The notes below the pieces were generated by a model that was not told the origin of the DNA, searched no databases, and saw only the letters and a program-made list of their open reading frames with translations. DNA of 64,000 nt from Kaistella treverensis. GTDB lineage: Bacteria; Bacteroidota; Bacteroidia; Flavobacteriales; Weeksellaceae. The position numbers were made by a program, and so were the translations under genes. Of this stretch, positions 8,969-18,355 are shown piece by piece. The first letter of the stretch is position 1; each line of letters begins with the position of its first letter. Location of the stretch: the NCBI RefSeq assembly GCF_900114045.1, contig NZ_FORQ01000003.1, positions 124,001 through 188,000 of the forward strand. Reading direction: 5' to 3'.

Positions 8969-11476
8969 ATGAAATCATTGAAAAACATTCTATCTGCTCT
9001 CTTGGTTTTTGGTGTAATTACCGGTGCTTCAGCGCAGGAAAAAAAGGACACTTTAACGGCGAAAAAAGATACTGCCGCTTCATCAAAACCGAAAAATACT
9101 GCTAAAAAGCCCGAAAAAATTAAACCTTACAAAGATGTGATTACGGCGAAAGCAGTATCCGATCAGGGCGTGCTTGCGGTTCATAAAGTTGAGGATAAAT
9201 TTTATTTTGAAATTCCAAATTCCGTACTTGCGAAAGAGTTTTTGCTTGTAAGCAGACTGACAAAAGCGGCAGCAGGAATGCGTTCCGGAACCAGCGGATA
9301 TGCGGGAGACCAGATCGCGCAGAATGTCATCACTTTTGAGAAAGGACCGGAAGACAAGATTTTCATTAAATCTATTTCGTATGTAGATTATGCGAAAGAT
9401 TCCACTTCCGAAATGTACAATTCGGTGATGCGTAATAATATGCAGGCGATTATTATGTCTTTTGACATCAAAGCATATGGTGCTGATAAAAAATCATCGG
9501 TAATTGATGTTACCGATATGCTGAACGCCGATAATGAGCTGGTTTCATTTGCGGCGCCGGTAAAAAACAATTACAAAGTTGGCGCTTTCCAGAAAGATAA
9601 ATCGTTTGTAAATTTTGTAAAATCTTTCCCGAATAACCTCGAAATAAATACCACCAAAACTTTTGCGAAAACTTTGGGCAGAATTACCGTTCCGCCAGGT
9701 CAGGAAAGACCGGTGGTGAGCGGGAATTACACTGTGGAAATCAATTCTTCACTCGTACTTTTACCAGCTAACAAAATGCAGGCAAGATATTTCGATCCGC
9801 GTGTTGGTTATTTCGCGGTTGGTTATACCGATTTTGATCTTGATCCGCAGGGCGTAAAAAGAGTTTCATTGATTAAAAGATGGAGACTTGAACCAAAACC
9901 TGAAGATCTGGAAAAATATAAAAGAGGCGAACTCGTTGAGCCAGCAAAACCGATTGTTTTCTATATCGATCCCGCAACGCCGAAAAAGTGGGTTCCGTTT
10001 TTAGTGGAAGGTGTGAATGACTGGCAGAAAGCTTTTGAAAAAGCAGGTTTTAAAAATGCGATTTATGCAAAAGTTCCGAATGCGAAAGACGATCCTGAAT
10101 GGAGTTTGGAAGACGCGCGTTTTTCCGCGATCGTTTATAAACCTTCGGATGTGCCGAATGCTTCGGGCCCTTCAATTTCAGACCCAAGAACCGGGGAAAT
10201 TTTAGAAAGTCATATCAACTGGTATCACAACGTGATGTTGCTTTTAAGAAACTGGTATTTCGTGCAGGCCTCACCAAACGATGCACGCGCCAGAAAAATG
10301 GATTTTGATGATGCGTTGATGGGACAACTGATCCGTTTCGTTTCTTCGCATGAGGTTGGTCACACTTTAGGTTTACGTCACAACTACGGTTCAAGTTCCA
10401 GCGTGCCGGTTGAAAAACTGCGCGACAATAAATGGTTAGAAAAAAACGGTCATACGCCATCAATTATGGATTATGCGCGTTTTAATTATGTTGCACAACC
10501 GGAAGACCGTGTAAAAGCAGCCGGACTAATGCCGAGAATTGGTGATTATGACGACTGGGCAATCGATTGGGGTTACCGAAGATTTTACCAGTTCAATTCT
10601 CCGGATAAAGAAAAAGAACACCTGAATAAATGGGTGATGAACAAGTTGAAAGACAACAGACTTTGGTTTGGAACTGAAAGCAATGCGTACGATCCGCGTT
10701 CCCAAAGCGAGCAGGTTGGTGATGATGCAATGCTCGCAAGCACTTACGGTATTAAAAACTTGCAGCGAATTGTAGATAATTTACCAAACTGGACCAAAAA
10801 ACCAAACGAAGATTACTCAAACCTTGCGTTGATGTACGATCAGGTTACAGGACAGTTCGGCAGATATTTAGGTCACGTTTCGAAATACATCGGTGGACAG
10901 ATGGAAACACCAAAAACTTTGGAACAAAAAGGACCGGTTTACGAAGTGGTTTCAAAAGAAGACCAAAAAAGATCATTGGATTTCTTAAGCAAAAACATCT
11001 TTACCACACCGGAATGGCTGTTGCAGAAAGATGTTTTCCAGAACACGGAAAAAACACCGGTAGCGGTAGTTGAAGGTTTGCAGAATTCAGTTTTAAACCG
11101 AATTTTAAGCGCCAATGTTCTTCAGATGATGTATCAAAATCAGGTGATGGACAAAAACGCGTATCCGTTGGTGGAATATATGAACGATTTGAAAAACTCG
11201 ATTTTCACTAATGGTGAAACCGATATTTACCGCAGAAATCTTCAAAGAAATTATGTTGGGTCGCTCATCAATTTATTGACAGCAAAACCAGCGCCGACTT
11301 CCCGTTTTTCTGATGGTGTAACGGTTTCTGAGAATTCTGATGTAACTGCAGTTGTTCGCGGAACTTTGAAAAGCATCAAAGATGAAGCAGCTCAAAAAAC
11401 TGCAACCGATTTAATAAACAAATATCATTACGACGATTTGGTGTACCGAATCGACAAGGCTTTAGATCCTAAATAA
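8969..11476 (+). CDS. Secreted zinc-dependent metalloprotease (DUF4953/DUF5117 type)
   Basis: A signal peptide (LSALLVFGVITGASAQ) is followed by a lysine-rich linker and a DUF5117-like N-terminal region. The catalytic domain carries HEVGHTLGLRHNYGSS near residue 460, an extended metzincin-type zinc motif in which three histidines bind zinc and Glu is the general base. The family is large and common in Bacteroidota; substrates are unknown. No T9SS C-terminal domain is visible, so it is probably periplasmic. Its stop codon overlaps the next start by one base (TAATG), so it is translationally coupled to the DUF6452 gene. Confidence 0.85.
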   Translation: MKSLKNILSALLVFGVITGASAQEKKDTLTAKKDTAASSKPKNTAKKPEKIKPYKDVITAKAVSDQGVLAVHKVEDKFYFEIPNSVLAKEFLLVSRLTKAAAGMRSGTSGYAGDQIAQNVITFEKGPEDKIFIKSISYVDYAKDSTSEMYNSVMRNNMQAIIMSFDIKAYGADKKSSVIDVTDMLNADNELVSFAAPVKNNYKVGAFQKDKSFVNFVKSFPNNLEINTTKTFAKTLGRITVPPGQERPVVSGNYTVEINSSLVLLPANKMQARYFDPRVGYFAVGYTDFDLDPQGVKRVSLIKRWRLEPKPEDLEKYKRGELVEPAKPIVFYIDPATPKKWVPFLVEGVNDWQKAFEKAGFKNAIYAKVPNAKDDPEWSLEDARFSAIVYKPSDVPNASGPSISDPRTGEILESHINWYHNVMLLLRNWYFVQASPNDARARKMDFDDALMGQLIRFVSSHEVGHTLGLRHNYGSSSSVPVEKLRDNKWLEKNGHTPSIMDYARFNYVAQPEDRVKAAGLMPRIGDYDDWAIDWGYRRFYQFNSPDKEKEHLNKWVMNKLKDNRLWFGTESNAYDPRSQSEQVGDDAMLASTYGIKNLQRIVDNLPNWTKKPNEDYSNLALMYDQVTGQFGRYLGHVSKYIGGQMETPKTLEQKGPVYEVVSKEDQKRSLDFLSKNIFTTPEWLLQKDVFQNTEKTPVAVVEGLQNSVLNRILSANVLQMMYQNQVMDKNAYPLVEYMNDLKNSIFTNGETDIYRRNLQRNYVGSLINLLTAKPAPTSRFSDGVTVSENSDVTAVVRGTLKSIKDEAAQKTATDLINKYHYDDLVYRIDKALDPK

Positions 11477-11952
11477 TGAAAAAAAAACTGCTTTTTCTCT
11501 GTTTTTTTTCGATTTTCCTTTTTTCCTGCGGGTCAGATGACGACATCTGTATCAGCGGAGAAGCCACACCAAGGGTGAAAATCAAATTTAAAACACAGGC
11601 AACGGGCAAAATAAAAACACTGGACTCTCTCTTTATCAATGTTGATTACGGGAAGGGTCCAGTGCCCGTTTTCGGGAGCGTGGTAAAAACCGATTCGGTG
11701 CTCATACCCATTCGCGTGGACGATTCACCTTTTACCGATATTTATGTGGGAACGTCAAGAAAAGCGGTAAATTCTAAAATCAAATTGAATTATACCACTG
11801 TGGCGGAATATGTTTCGCCCGCGTGTGGCATTAAAAAAGTTTACCAGAATTTCCGTCCGGAGCTTGAAATTCCCAATCCTGTTCTTGGTTTAGAAACCAA
11901 CCAAACTCAGATTACCGATGAAAACAAAACGCATTTTTTCCTTCTTTTTTAG
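11476..11952 (+). CDS. DUF6452-type lipoprotein
   Basis: A small predicted lipoprotein. The signal ends in FSIFLFSC (Cys18) and is followed by an acidic GSDDD tether. The mature part, about 140 residues, has conserved-looking cysteines (DICISG and SPACGIKKVYQNF) and a beta-rich pattern. It is coupled to the metalloprotease gene by a TAATG overlap and its 3' end overlaps the DUF6048 gene by 35 nt. The family is named from memory of this typical DUF6452/DUF6048 pairing in flavobacteria. The biochemical role is unknown. Confidence 0.7.
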   Translation: MKKKLLFLCFFSIFLFSCGSDDDICISGEATPRVKIKFKTQATGKIKTLDSLFINVDYGKGPVPVFGSVVKTDSVLIPIRVDDSPFTDIYVGTSRKAVNSKIKLNYTTVAEYVSPACGIKKVYQNFRPELEIPNPVLGLETNQTQITDENKTHFFLLF

Positions 11953-12577
11953 CCTGATTTTTATGTTTTCTCTGGCGCAGAATAAAAAAGATTCTGTAAA
12001 AACTGCCTGGAAATATGAACCGAATTTTTTGGTAGGTTTTGATGTTTTAAATGCAAGTCTTGCGGTATTTACAGACCGGAAATTAATTCAAGGTTTTGTC
12101 TCTACCAAAATTAAAAATGATTTTTACGCTATTGTTGATGGCGGTTTTGAGTCCAATATTTATCAGAAAAACGGTTATGATGCTAAAGCTTCCGGACCCT
12201 TTGTGCGTTTGGGAAGTTCGTACATGTTGGCAAAAGATCCCGAAAATGAGCTGAACGGCTTTTTTATCGGTGCAAAAGCTGCGGCTTCTTTGTATTCTCA
12301 GGAATATTTCGCCGTGCCGATTCGCGGTTATGGCGACAGCGATGTTTCCACCGCTTTTCCGGCTTCTACACAAAGTTCTTACTGGCTCGAAGGCGCTGTT
12401 GGCGGACGAGTTCAGCTCTTCGAAACGCCACTGTACATCGAAGTGACAGCGCAGCCAAAATATTTATTGTATTCCACCACGCAGGAAGAAATAAAACCGA
12501 TGATCGTTCCCGGATTTGGTAAAAGTTCTGCGAAATTCAATATGGGTTTTTCGTGGAATATTGCGTATTCTTTTTAG
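11918..12577 (+). CDS. DUF6048-type outer-membrane-like protein
   Basis: Has a signal peptide (RIFSFFFSLIFMFSLAQ), then a 200-residue beta-rich protein whose alternating pattern and terminal aromatic (ending NIAYSF) suit a small outer-membrane beta-barrel. The start overlaps the DUF6452 gene by 35 nt in another frame, which implies coupled translation and a shared function. No enzymatic motif is seen. Barrel topology is an inference from the sequence pattern. Confidence 0.7.
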   Translation: MKTKRIFSFFFSLIFMFSLAQNKKDSVKTAWKYEPNFLVGFDVLNASLAVFTDRKLIQGFVSTKIKNDFYAIVDGGFESNIYQKNGYDAKASGPFVRLGSSYMLAKDPENELNGFFIGAKAAASLYSQEYFAVPIRGYGDSDVSTAFPASTQSSYWLEGAVGGRVQLFETPLYIEVTAQPKYLLYSTTQEEIKPMIVPGFGKSSAKFNMGFSWNIAYSF

Positions 12578-12585
12578 CTAAAACG

Positions 12586-12618
12586 TAAAAAAATACCGTT
12601 TTTGCCGGAATTTTTTTT
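12586..12618. repeat. Intergenic palindromic element, copy b
   Basis: A-tract, core TACCGTTTTTGCCGGA (12594-12609), T-tract, directly after the DUF6048 gene. It could act as that operon's terminator. Confidence 0.55.
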
Positions 12619-12640
12619 AATGAATCTTTCAAAATTTATT

Positions 12641-12666
12641 CGCCGTTATTTAGCCCAATTTTTTCT
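12641..12666. repeat. Intergenic palindromic element, copy d
   Basis: CGCCGTTATTTAGCCCAA followed by a T-tract. This is a second, more diverged family member 30 nt after copy b. Confidence 0.45.
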
Positions 12667-12751
12667 TTTTATAAATTCCTTAAAAAGCTTGATATCTGTA
12701 GCTTAAAAACACTTTCCAGTTATTTTCATTTTAGATAAGTCAAAAATAATC

Positions 12752-12759
12752 TACATTTG
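12752..12759 (+). promoter_or_regulatory. TAnnTTTG promoter box of the T9SS metalloprotease
   Basis: TACATTTG lies 21 nt before the ATG at 12781. It contains the TTG at 12757 that would give a longer reading frame, so that earlier start is not credible. Confidence 0.7.
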
Positions 12760-12780
12760 AATATTAAAAAACACAAGAAT

Positions 12781-15693
12781 ATGCAGAAGATTTTTCTTTC
12801 CTTTCTTTTCGTAATCTTTTCAACAGCAGCTACCGCTCAGTGGATTCGCACAACCGCGCAAGGTGAACAGATAAATAAACCGACGCAGCACACCGCTTAT
12901 TACGCTTTTGATCAAAATAAAATGATTTCAGCGCTTAAAAATGCAGATGAATCTGGCAAATATGCTGCTCCTGTTGAAATTACGCTGCCAACGTTGGACG
13001 GCAGACTGGAAAGATTTGCGGTGTACAGCTCGCCGGTGGTGGTAAAATCTTTGGCAGACCGTTTCGGTTTGGGTTCGTATGTTGGTGTCGGTATTGATGA
13101 TCCCACGGCTTATGTACGCTTCAGCATGGCACCCAACGATTTTCAGGCGATGATGATCAGAAACGGCGTTTACGAATTCATCGAACCGCAAAACACCGAG
13201 AAATCCATTTACCGTGTTAAACCGAAAAGCACCAGAGCGAGCGGTTCACAAGCGTTCGTTTGTTCAACCAACGAAAATCCCTTAACCAAACAGCAGATTG
13301 ATCAGCTCTATTCCGAAGGAAAAAGTTTCGATAAAAATGCTTTAAATTTTGCGAAATCATCCGATAAAAAATTCCGCACTTTGCGTCTGGCTTTGTCGGT
13401 AAACGGTGAATATACGCAGTATTTTGGCGGTGTTTCCCAGGCTTTAGCTGCTATTAATGCTACGCTCACGCGGGTGAACGGAATATTTGAAAGAGATTTT
13501 GCCGTACGCCTCATTTTACAGAATTTCCCAGAACTTATTTATGCAAATCCCGATACGGATCCATATACAAATCTAAATAATTGGAACGTTGAGCTTCAGA
13601 AAAATCTTACCAAAACCATCGGAAATAATGCCTATGATATCGGGCATTTATTTGGCGCTTCGGGCGGCGGAGGCAATGCCGGCTGCGTAGGATGTGTTTG
13701 TGTAAACCCGACCAGTGATACGGACAGAGGTAAAGGTTCCGGAATCACTTCGCCGGCGAATAACATTCCGAAAGGTGACAGTTTTGATCTTGATTTCGTG
13801 GCGCACGAACTTGGGCACCAGCTCGGTGCGACGCACACTTTTTCGCATATTTTAGAAGGCGGCAATAATGTGGAACCGGGTTCAGGCTCTACCATAATGG
13901 GCTACGCTGGAATCACTGGTGCCACAACCGATGTTCAAGCACAGGCTGATGCTTATTTTCATGTGGTTTCTATCAATCAGGTTCAGAATAATTTAATTAA
14001 TAAAACCTGCGATGTGGAGGTTCCTATCAGCAATAATCCGCCGGTTATCACGCCGATGCCGGAAGTTACCATCCCAAAATCCACGGCTTTTGTTCTAACC
14101 GCCCAGGCTACAGATCCAGAAAAAAATCCGCTGACGTACACCTGGGAAGAAGTTGATAATGCTTTGACGCCGATTGAAAAGGAAAATCTTGGAAAAACAA
14201 CCACCGGTGCAAGTTTCCGGTCTTTACCGCCAACTCCAAACCCCACGCGGTATTTCCCGAAATTGGAAACGGTGCTTTCAGGCGTGGTGAGAAGTCCCGA
14301 CAGTTGGGAATCGGCTTCACTAGTTGCACGAATCTCAAATTTTAGTATTAATGTTAGAGATAATCACCCTGATGCTACGCAAAAACAAACGCAAAGTGCC
14401 ATTCAGAAAGTGATCGTGAGCGATAATGGTCCGTTTAAAATTACAAGCACGAAAGTTTACAATAACGCCTCCGGACCGTTAACCTGGGATGTTGTCGGCA
14501 CCAATGCTGCGCCGTTTAATGTTAAAGACGTGCGCATAGATTATACCAAAGACGATGGCGATACCTGGTTGCTGGTAACCGCTTCCACACCGAATGACGG
14601 TGTAGAACTGTTCAATTTTCCGTCTTTAGCTACAAACCTCGAAATTAAGGTAAGAATTTCCGCAATCGGAAATGTATTTTATGCTGTTGCACCGGTGACG
14701 ATGGCGCCAATAGCACCGTGCGACGGTACAGCACCGAAGAATTTCACGGTAAGCACAGTGACCGTCAATAGCGCAACTTTAAGCTGGGAAGCGGTGGCAA
14801 ATGCTACTTATATGGTGCGGTTTAAAAAATCAACTGAAACCGCTTGGACACAAATTCCGGTTACGGGCGTTAGCTATACGCTTACCAATTTAGCGGAAAG
14901 CACAGATTACAATGTCCAGGTCGCAGCTGTTTGCTCCGGTACCGTCGGTGTATATGCAAACGCAAACTTTAAAACCACGGGATTGACATATTGCGATTTG
15001 GATGCGAACAGCGCAGCGGACGAATATATCAGTAAAGTTGAGATTATCGCTGAAAAAGCAACCGGCGTCACCAGCGATTCCGGAGCTTCTACCTATTCGG
15101 ATTTTTCAGCTGATCCGGCGCGGTTGGTGAAACTTAGGGCGAATACCACAAACAACATCATTAAGGTGACTAAAACCTGGCCGGGCGACAAATTTAATGA
15201 CGGTGTAACGGCATGGATTGATTTCAACCGAAATGGAATTTACGAAGCGAGTGAACTCATTATGTCGAGTTCACCAAGTCAGACAACACCAGTTTCTGCA
15301 ACTTTCGCGGTGCCGGCTGATGCTTATACTGGAGACAAAACTGTTGGAATGCGCGTGGTTTTAAGATATAATGCCTTACAGACTTCACCGTGCGGAACTT
15401 TTAATTATGGTGAAGTTGAAGATTACGCCGTAAAAATAAGCGCTGATCTGGCGGTGAACGATCTGGCTTCAACAGAAATTAAGGTTTACCCAAATCCTGC
15501 AACCGAGGTTTTGAATGTAACCAAAGTTTCAGATAAAGCTGCTTTTGAAATTTATAATATGTTAGGTCAGCTTGTTGACAAAGGTGTAATTAAAGATCAC
15601 CAGGTTGGTGTTTCAACTTTAATTAAAGGTGTTTATATCATTTCCTTCAAAGATGTTGAGGAAACTGCAAAAGTGAAATTTATAAAGAAATAG
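12781..15693 (+). CDS. T9SS-exported reprolysin-like metalloprotease with FN3 and GEVED domains
   Basis: A secreted multi-domain protease of about 970 residues. Order: signal peptide (IFLSFLFVIFSTAATAQ), a propeptide-like region to about residue 190, then a metzincin domain with HELGHQLGATHTFSH near 341 and a downstream GYAGI as Met-turn substitute region. A beta-sandwich region follows, then a fibronectin type III repeat (about 650-740), a GEVED domain (FNYGEVEDYAVKI), and a C-terminal T9SS type-A sorting domain (KVYPNPATEVLNV, ending VKFIKK). The sorting domain predicts passage through the type IX system to the cell surface or medium. The ATG at 12781 was chosen because the upstream TTG lies inside the promoter box. 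Confidence 0.88.
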   Translation: MQKIFLSFLFVIFSTAATAQWIRTTAQGEQINKPTQHTAYYAFDQNKMISALKNADESGKYAAPVEITLPTLDGRLERFAVYSSPVVVKSLADRFGLGSYVGVGIDDPTAYVRFSMAPNDFQAMMIRNGVYEFIEPQNTEKSIYRVKPKSTRASGSQAFVCSTNENPLTKQQIDQLYSEGKSFDKNALNFAKSSDKKFRTLRLALSVNGEYTQYFGGVSQALAAINATLTRVNGIFERDFAVRLILQNFPELIYANPDTDPYTNLNNWNVELQKNLTKTIGNNAYDIGHLFGASGGGGNAGCVGCVCVNPTSDTDRGKGSGITSPANNIPKGDSFDLDFVAHELGHQLGATHTFSHILEGGNNVEPGSGSTIMGYAGITGATTDVQAQADAYFHVVSINQVQNNLINKTCDVEVPISNNPPVITPMPEVTIPKSTAFVLTAQATDPEKNPLTYTWEEVDNALTPIEKENLGKTTTGASFRSLPPTPNPTRYFPKLETVLSGVVRSPDSWESASLVARISNFSINVRDNHPDATQKQTQSAIQKVIVSDNGPFKITSTKVYNNASGPLTWDVVGTNAAPFNVKDVRIDYTKDDGDTWLLVTASTPNDGVELFNFPSLATNLEIKVRISAIGNVFYAVAPVTMAPIAPCDGTAPKNFTVSTVTVNSATLSWEAVANATYMVRFKKSTETAWTQIPVTGVSYTLTNLAESTDYNVQVAAVCSGTVGVYANANFKTTGLTYCDLDANSAADEYISKVEIIAEKATGVTSDSGASTYSDFSADPARLVKLRANTTNNIIKVTKTWPGDKFNDGVTAWIDFNRNGIYEASELIMSSSPSQTTPVSATFAVPADAYTGDKTVGMRVVLRYNALQTSPCGTFNYGEVEDYAVKISADLAVNDLASTEIKVYPNPATEVLNVTKVSDKAAFEIYNMLGQLVDKGVIKDHQVGVSTLIKGVYIISFKDVEETAKVKFIKK

Positions 15694-15722
15694 CACCGAA
15701 TTTTTTTTAAAAACATATCTCT

Positions 15723-15748
15723 ATCCCCGGAATATTTCGGGGATTTTT
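15723..15748 (+). terminator. Terminator of the T9SS metalloprotease
   Basis: ATCCCCGGAATATT continuing into TCGGGGAT is a nearly perfect 22-bp palindrome (15723-15744) followed by TTTTATTTATTT. Confidence 0.8.
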
Positions 15749-15755
15749 ATTTATT

Positions 15756-15778
15756 TGCCGTTATCTGGGCATATTTTC
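15756..15778. repeat. Intergenic palindromic element, copy c
   Basis: Core TGCCGTTATCTGGGCA (15756-15771) with an AT-rich right flank, just past a strong terminator. Termination is therefore not its only possible role here. Confidence 0.5.
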
Positions 15779-15842
15779 TGATTTTAACCAAACTTTAACC
15801 TCAATTTAGCATCAAAGAAATTAATCTTAGCGAAAAAGCATT

Positions 15843-15850
15843 TAATTTTG
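15843..15850 (+). promoter_or_regulatory. TAnnTTTG promoter box
   Basis: TAATTTTG lies 8 nt before the start codon at 15859, so the 5' leader should be only a few nucleotides. Confidence 0.6.
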
Positions 15851-15858
15851 CGCACTGT

Positions 15859-16650
15859 ATGAAGAAGCTACTGTTACTGGCCGTTTTTTTTATTTTAATT
15901 CAATTCAAGGCGCAATATTTCAGCGGAGAAATTATCATCCGTGATAAATCGGTTTATTATCTGAACCAAATTTACGTTACCAATTTAACAGACCGCAAAA
16001 CGGTGTACACCGACCATTTCGGAAGTTTTAAAATTCCTGCAAAACCCGGCGATGTCATCCGTTTTACCTCAATAGTTACGGACAGAAAAGATGTAAAAGT
16101 TACCGAAGAGCAACTGCAGACTTCACTAAATGTGGTAGAACTGAAAATTGCGTACTACGATATTCAGGAAGTGGTCATCAGCAAATTTAAACCGACAGGA
16201 AATCTCCGCAAAGACGTAAGCTCGCTAAAAAATGGTGAAAAAGCTTTGGCTTTGCAGCAAATGATTGGTTTGCCAAGTCCGAAAGGCGACGGCACTTCGC
16301 CACAGCTTCCGGTCGCGTCGCTGCAAGGTGGTGGCTTGTCTTTCAGCGTAGAAAGCATGTACGATATTCTTTCCGGTGAGCGCAAGAAAAAAGAAAGAGC
16401 CGAGCAGTACGAAAAAATGAATTCAACCGTTATTAATATCAAAAATTATTTTGGCGTTCCGTATTTTACCAATTTAAAAATTCCCGAAAATCTTATCGAA
16501 AATTTTCTGCAGTTCGTGTATTCGTCAGATGATATTTATTCCTTCGTTGCAGCGAAAAATTATGAAGGAATCACGTTGTATATTGAAAAATATCTGCCGA
16601 TTTACCAGCGCCGTTTAAGAAATTCTAATTTGATGGAGCAGGTTAAATAA
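15859..16650 (+). CDS. Exported protein with carboxypeptidase-like regulatory domain
   Basis: A signal peptide (LLLLAVFFILIQFKAQ) is followed by an about 90-residue beta-sandwich resembling the carboxypeptidase-regulatory-like/CarbopepD_reg_2 fold (GEIIIRDKSVYYLNQIYVTN, then FGSFKIPAKPGDVIRFTS). Such domains are often plugs or surface-facing modules in Bacteroidota. The rest, about 150 residues, is predicted helical with a charged SGERKKKERAEQYEKM stretch and no recognised family. The gene has its own promoter. Function unknown; a periplasmic envelope role is likely. Confidence 0.7.
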   Translation: MKKLLLLAVFFILIQFKAQYFSGEIIIRDKSVYYLNQIYVTNLTDRKTVYTDHFGSFKIPAKPGDVIRFTSIVTDRKDVKVTEEQLQTSLNVVELKIAYYDIQEVVISKFKPTGNLRKDVSSLKNGEKALALQQMIGLPSPKGDGTSPQLPVASLQGGGLSFSVESMYDILSGERKKKERAEQYEKMNSTVINIKNYFGVPYFTNLKIPENLIENFLQFVYSSDDIYSFVAAKNYEGITLYIEKYLPIYQRRLRNSNLMEQVK

Positions 16651-16683
16651 GGCAGCATAACTCTTTTATAAGGAATAATTTTT

Positions 16684-16691
16684 TATATTTG
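16684..16691 (+). promoter_or_regulatory. TAnnTTTG promoter box
   Basis: TATATTTG, 76 nt before the start of the DUF6759-like gene, which gives an unusually long leader of about 70 nt for this window. Confidence 0.5.
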
Positions 16692-16767
16692 GCGACGTAT
16701 CTTGAAAAAGGTATTTTTTAGCACACCAAAACTAGAAATTTACTTGAACTGATAATTTATACACTCT

Positions 16768-17529
16768 ATGGCATTTTTGAAAAAGGTATCTTTTTTACTT
16801 CTTATCACTTTGTTTTCTGCAAATATTTCGGCACAGAAAAAAATGAAGGATTATTCCCGTATTATGCGAAGCACCAGTATTTATGAAATTGATGCTTTTT
16901 TGAAAGACGCGCATCCCGATGATCCAAAACGACTGCTTCTGAAACCAAGGCTGATAAAACTGATGAAAGAATATATCAAAAAAGCGCATCCTTCGGACCA
17001 GCGAGTGCCGGATTTTCAGGAGAAAATAGCTTTACTTTACAGAAGACCTTCCACGAAAATTAGTTTTGAGGAGATGAATGAAATCATCAAACAAAAACAA
17101 ATCGCGAAGCTGGAAGCTGAAGTTGCGGCAAAAAGTTACGCCGCAAATCAGGATTTAGCAGCTTTGGGTGAATCATCAACTTTAATGGATGCCAATGAAC
17201 AGGAAGAATTTCTGATGCTGATGTCTGTTTCGCCCGCGGAGCATAAGCATAAAACTGTTCAGCTTTTAAACTCCCTGTTTGACAACGATCCTGCAAGCAA
17301 AGAAAGTATTGTGATGATTGAAAATAAGTCAAAATGCAATATGATCATGCGGATTGAAGGCGTAGGGAATACGAAATACCGTCTTGCGGTTCCCACGCAG
17401 GCAGAAGGTTCTATTGTAGTACAAAAGGGCAGTTATCTCTTCACAACTAAGATTTGCGGCGCTGATTACGCTTCGCAGAAATCTATTGAAAAAGCCATCA
17501 TCGTTTCGCTGAACAATCCGGGAAAATAA
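16768..17529 (+). CDS. Exported protein with C-terminal DUF6759-like domain
   Basis: A signal peptide (VSFLLLITLFSANISAQ) is followed by a charged helical region and a C-terminal domain (about residues 185-250). That domain reads ENKSKCNMIMRIEG, then YRLAVPTQAEG, KGSYLF, KICGADYASQKSIEKA. The same pattern of conserved residues, including the CN and ICGA cysteines, recurs in the minus-strand lipoprotein gene at 32468-32923, so the two are paralogues. The two cysteines may form a disulfide. No enzymatic motif is seen. The DUF number is recalled, not searched. Confidence 0.7.
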   Translation: MAFLKKVSFLLLITLFSANISAQKKMKDYSRIMRSTSIYEIDAFLKDAHPDDPKRLLLKPRLIKLMKEYIKKAHPSDQRVPDFQEKIALLYRRPSTKISFEEMNEIIKQKQIAKLEAEVAAKSYAANQDLAALGESSTLMDANEQEEFLMLMSVSPAEHKHKTVQLLNSLFDNDPASKESIVMIENKSKCNMIMRIEGVGNTKYRLAVPTQAEGSIVVQKGSYLFTTKICGADYASQKSIEKAIIVSLNNPGK

Positions 17530-17580
17530 TTTCCTTTTTTCACTAAAATTTTCGTAGAAGCGCGTGCTTCCGTACCACTT

Positions 17581-18258
17581 ATGGGTAAAAATAAAATGGC
17601 AAGATTTGCCGAAAATAAAACGCTTCCGAACGTTTTTCAGCCAACCAGAGCAGAAGCTTTAGCGGAATATCCGCTGAAAGGAAAATGGCGCCAGGAAGTC
17701 TTTAAAAATAATGACCCGATTGTGCTGGAACTCGGCTGTGGTAAAGGCGAATATTCTGTAGGACTCGGAAAAGCTTTTCCGGAAAAGAATTTTATCGGTG
17801 TGGACATCAAAGGCGCACGTTTTTGGTTCGGTGCGAAAGATGCGCTGGAAAATAACCTGCGAAATGTAGCTTTTTTGCGAACTCAAATCGAACTGATTGA
17901 CCGTTTTTTTGCGGAAGATGAGGTAGATGAAATCTGGATTACTTTTCCGGATCCACAGATAAAATATCGCCGTACGAAACACCGCATGACGCATCCGGAC
18001 TTTCTGGAACGCTACAAAAAAATCCTGAAAAAAGACGGTATTATGCACCTAAAAACTGACTCGGAGTTTCTGCACGGTTACACTTTAGGCTTGCTTCAGG
18101 GTTTAGGTCACGAAATTCTTTTCGCGAACCACGATATTTACGGCGCACCGGAATTCGATCCGGAAACTCCGCTTTTACGGGAAATAAAAACCTATTATGA
18201 AAGTCTTTTCGAAGCGAAAGGAAAAACCATTACGTACATCAAGTTTAGAATTAAATAG
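17581..18258 (+). CDS. trmB: tRNA (guanine-N7)-methyltransferase
   Basis: Makes m7G46 in the tRNA variable loop using S-adenosylmethionine. The SAM-binding motif is VLELGCGKGEYSVGL (near residue 50), followed by the acidic motif FIGVDIKGARFWFG. The TrmB signature IWITFPDPQIKYRRTKHRMTH is near residue 118 and is followed by the LKTDSEFL region. At 225 residues it has a normal length. The ATG at 17581 is accepted; an internal ATG at codon 6 is an alternative. It converges on rpsB across a duplicated terminator. Confidence 0.93.
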   Translation: MGKNKMARFAENKTLPNVFQPTRAEALAEYPLKGKWRQEVFKNNDPIVLELGCGKGEYSVGLGKAFPEKNFIGVDIKGARFWFGAKDALENNLRNVAFLRTQIELIDRFFAEDEVDEIWITFPDPQIKYRRTKHRMTHPDFLERYKKILKKDGIMHLKTDSEFLHGYTLGLLQGLGHEILFANHDIYGAPEFDPETPLLREIKTYYESLFEAKGKTITYIKFRIK

Positions 18259-18336
18259 CTAAAACACAAAAAAATGCCGAAATAACGGCAAATAAAAAGG
18301 TCCAGAAAATTAATTCTGAACCTTTCTTTTTTAAAA
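18258..18336. repeat. Direct repeat unit 1 with element and terminator
   Basis: A 78-bp unit beginning GCTAAAAC, holding the palindromic element TGCCGAAATAACGGCA (18275-18290) and a hairpin (AAAGGTCCAGAA with TTCTGAACCTTT, 18296-18325) plus T-run. It is about 88% identical, without gaps, to the unit starting 98 bp later. It begins inside the trmB stop codon. Confidence 0.85.
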
Positions 18337-18355
18337 TATTAAATTTAATTCAAAA

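Noticed and set aside
12757-12780. Extension of the T9SS metalloprotease to a TTG start
   Set aside because: The TTG lies inside the TACATTTG promoter box, and the ATG at 12781 begins a clean signal peptide.
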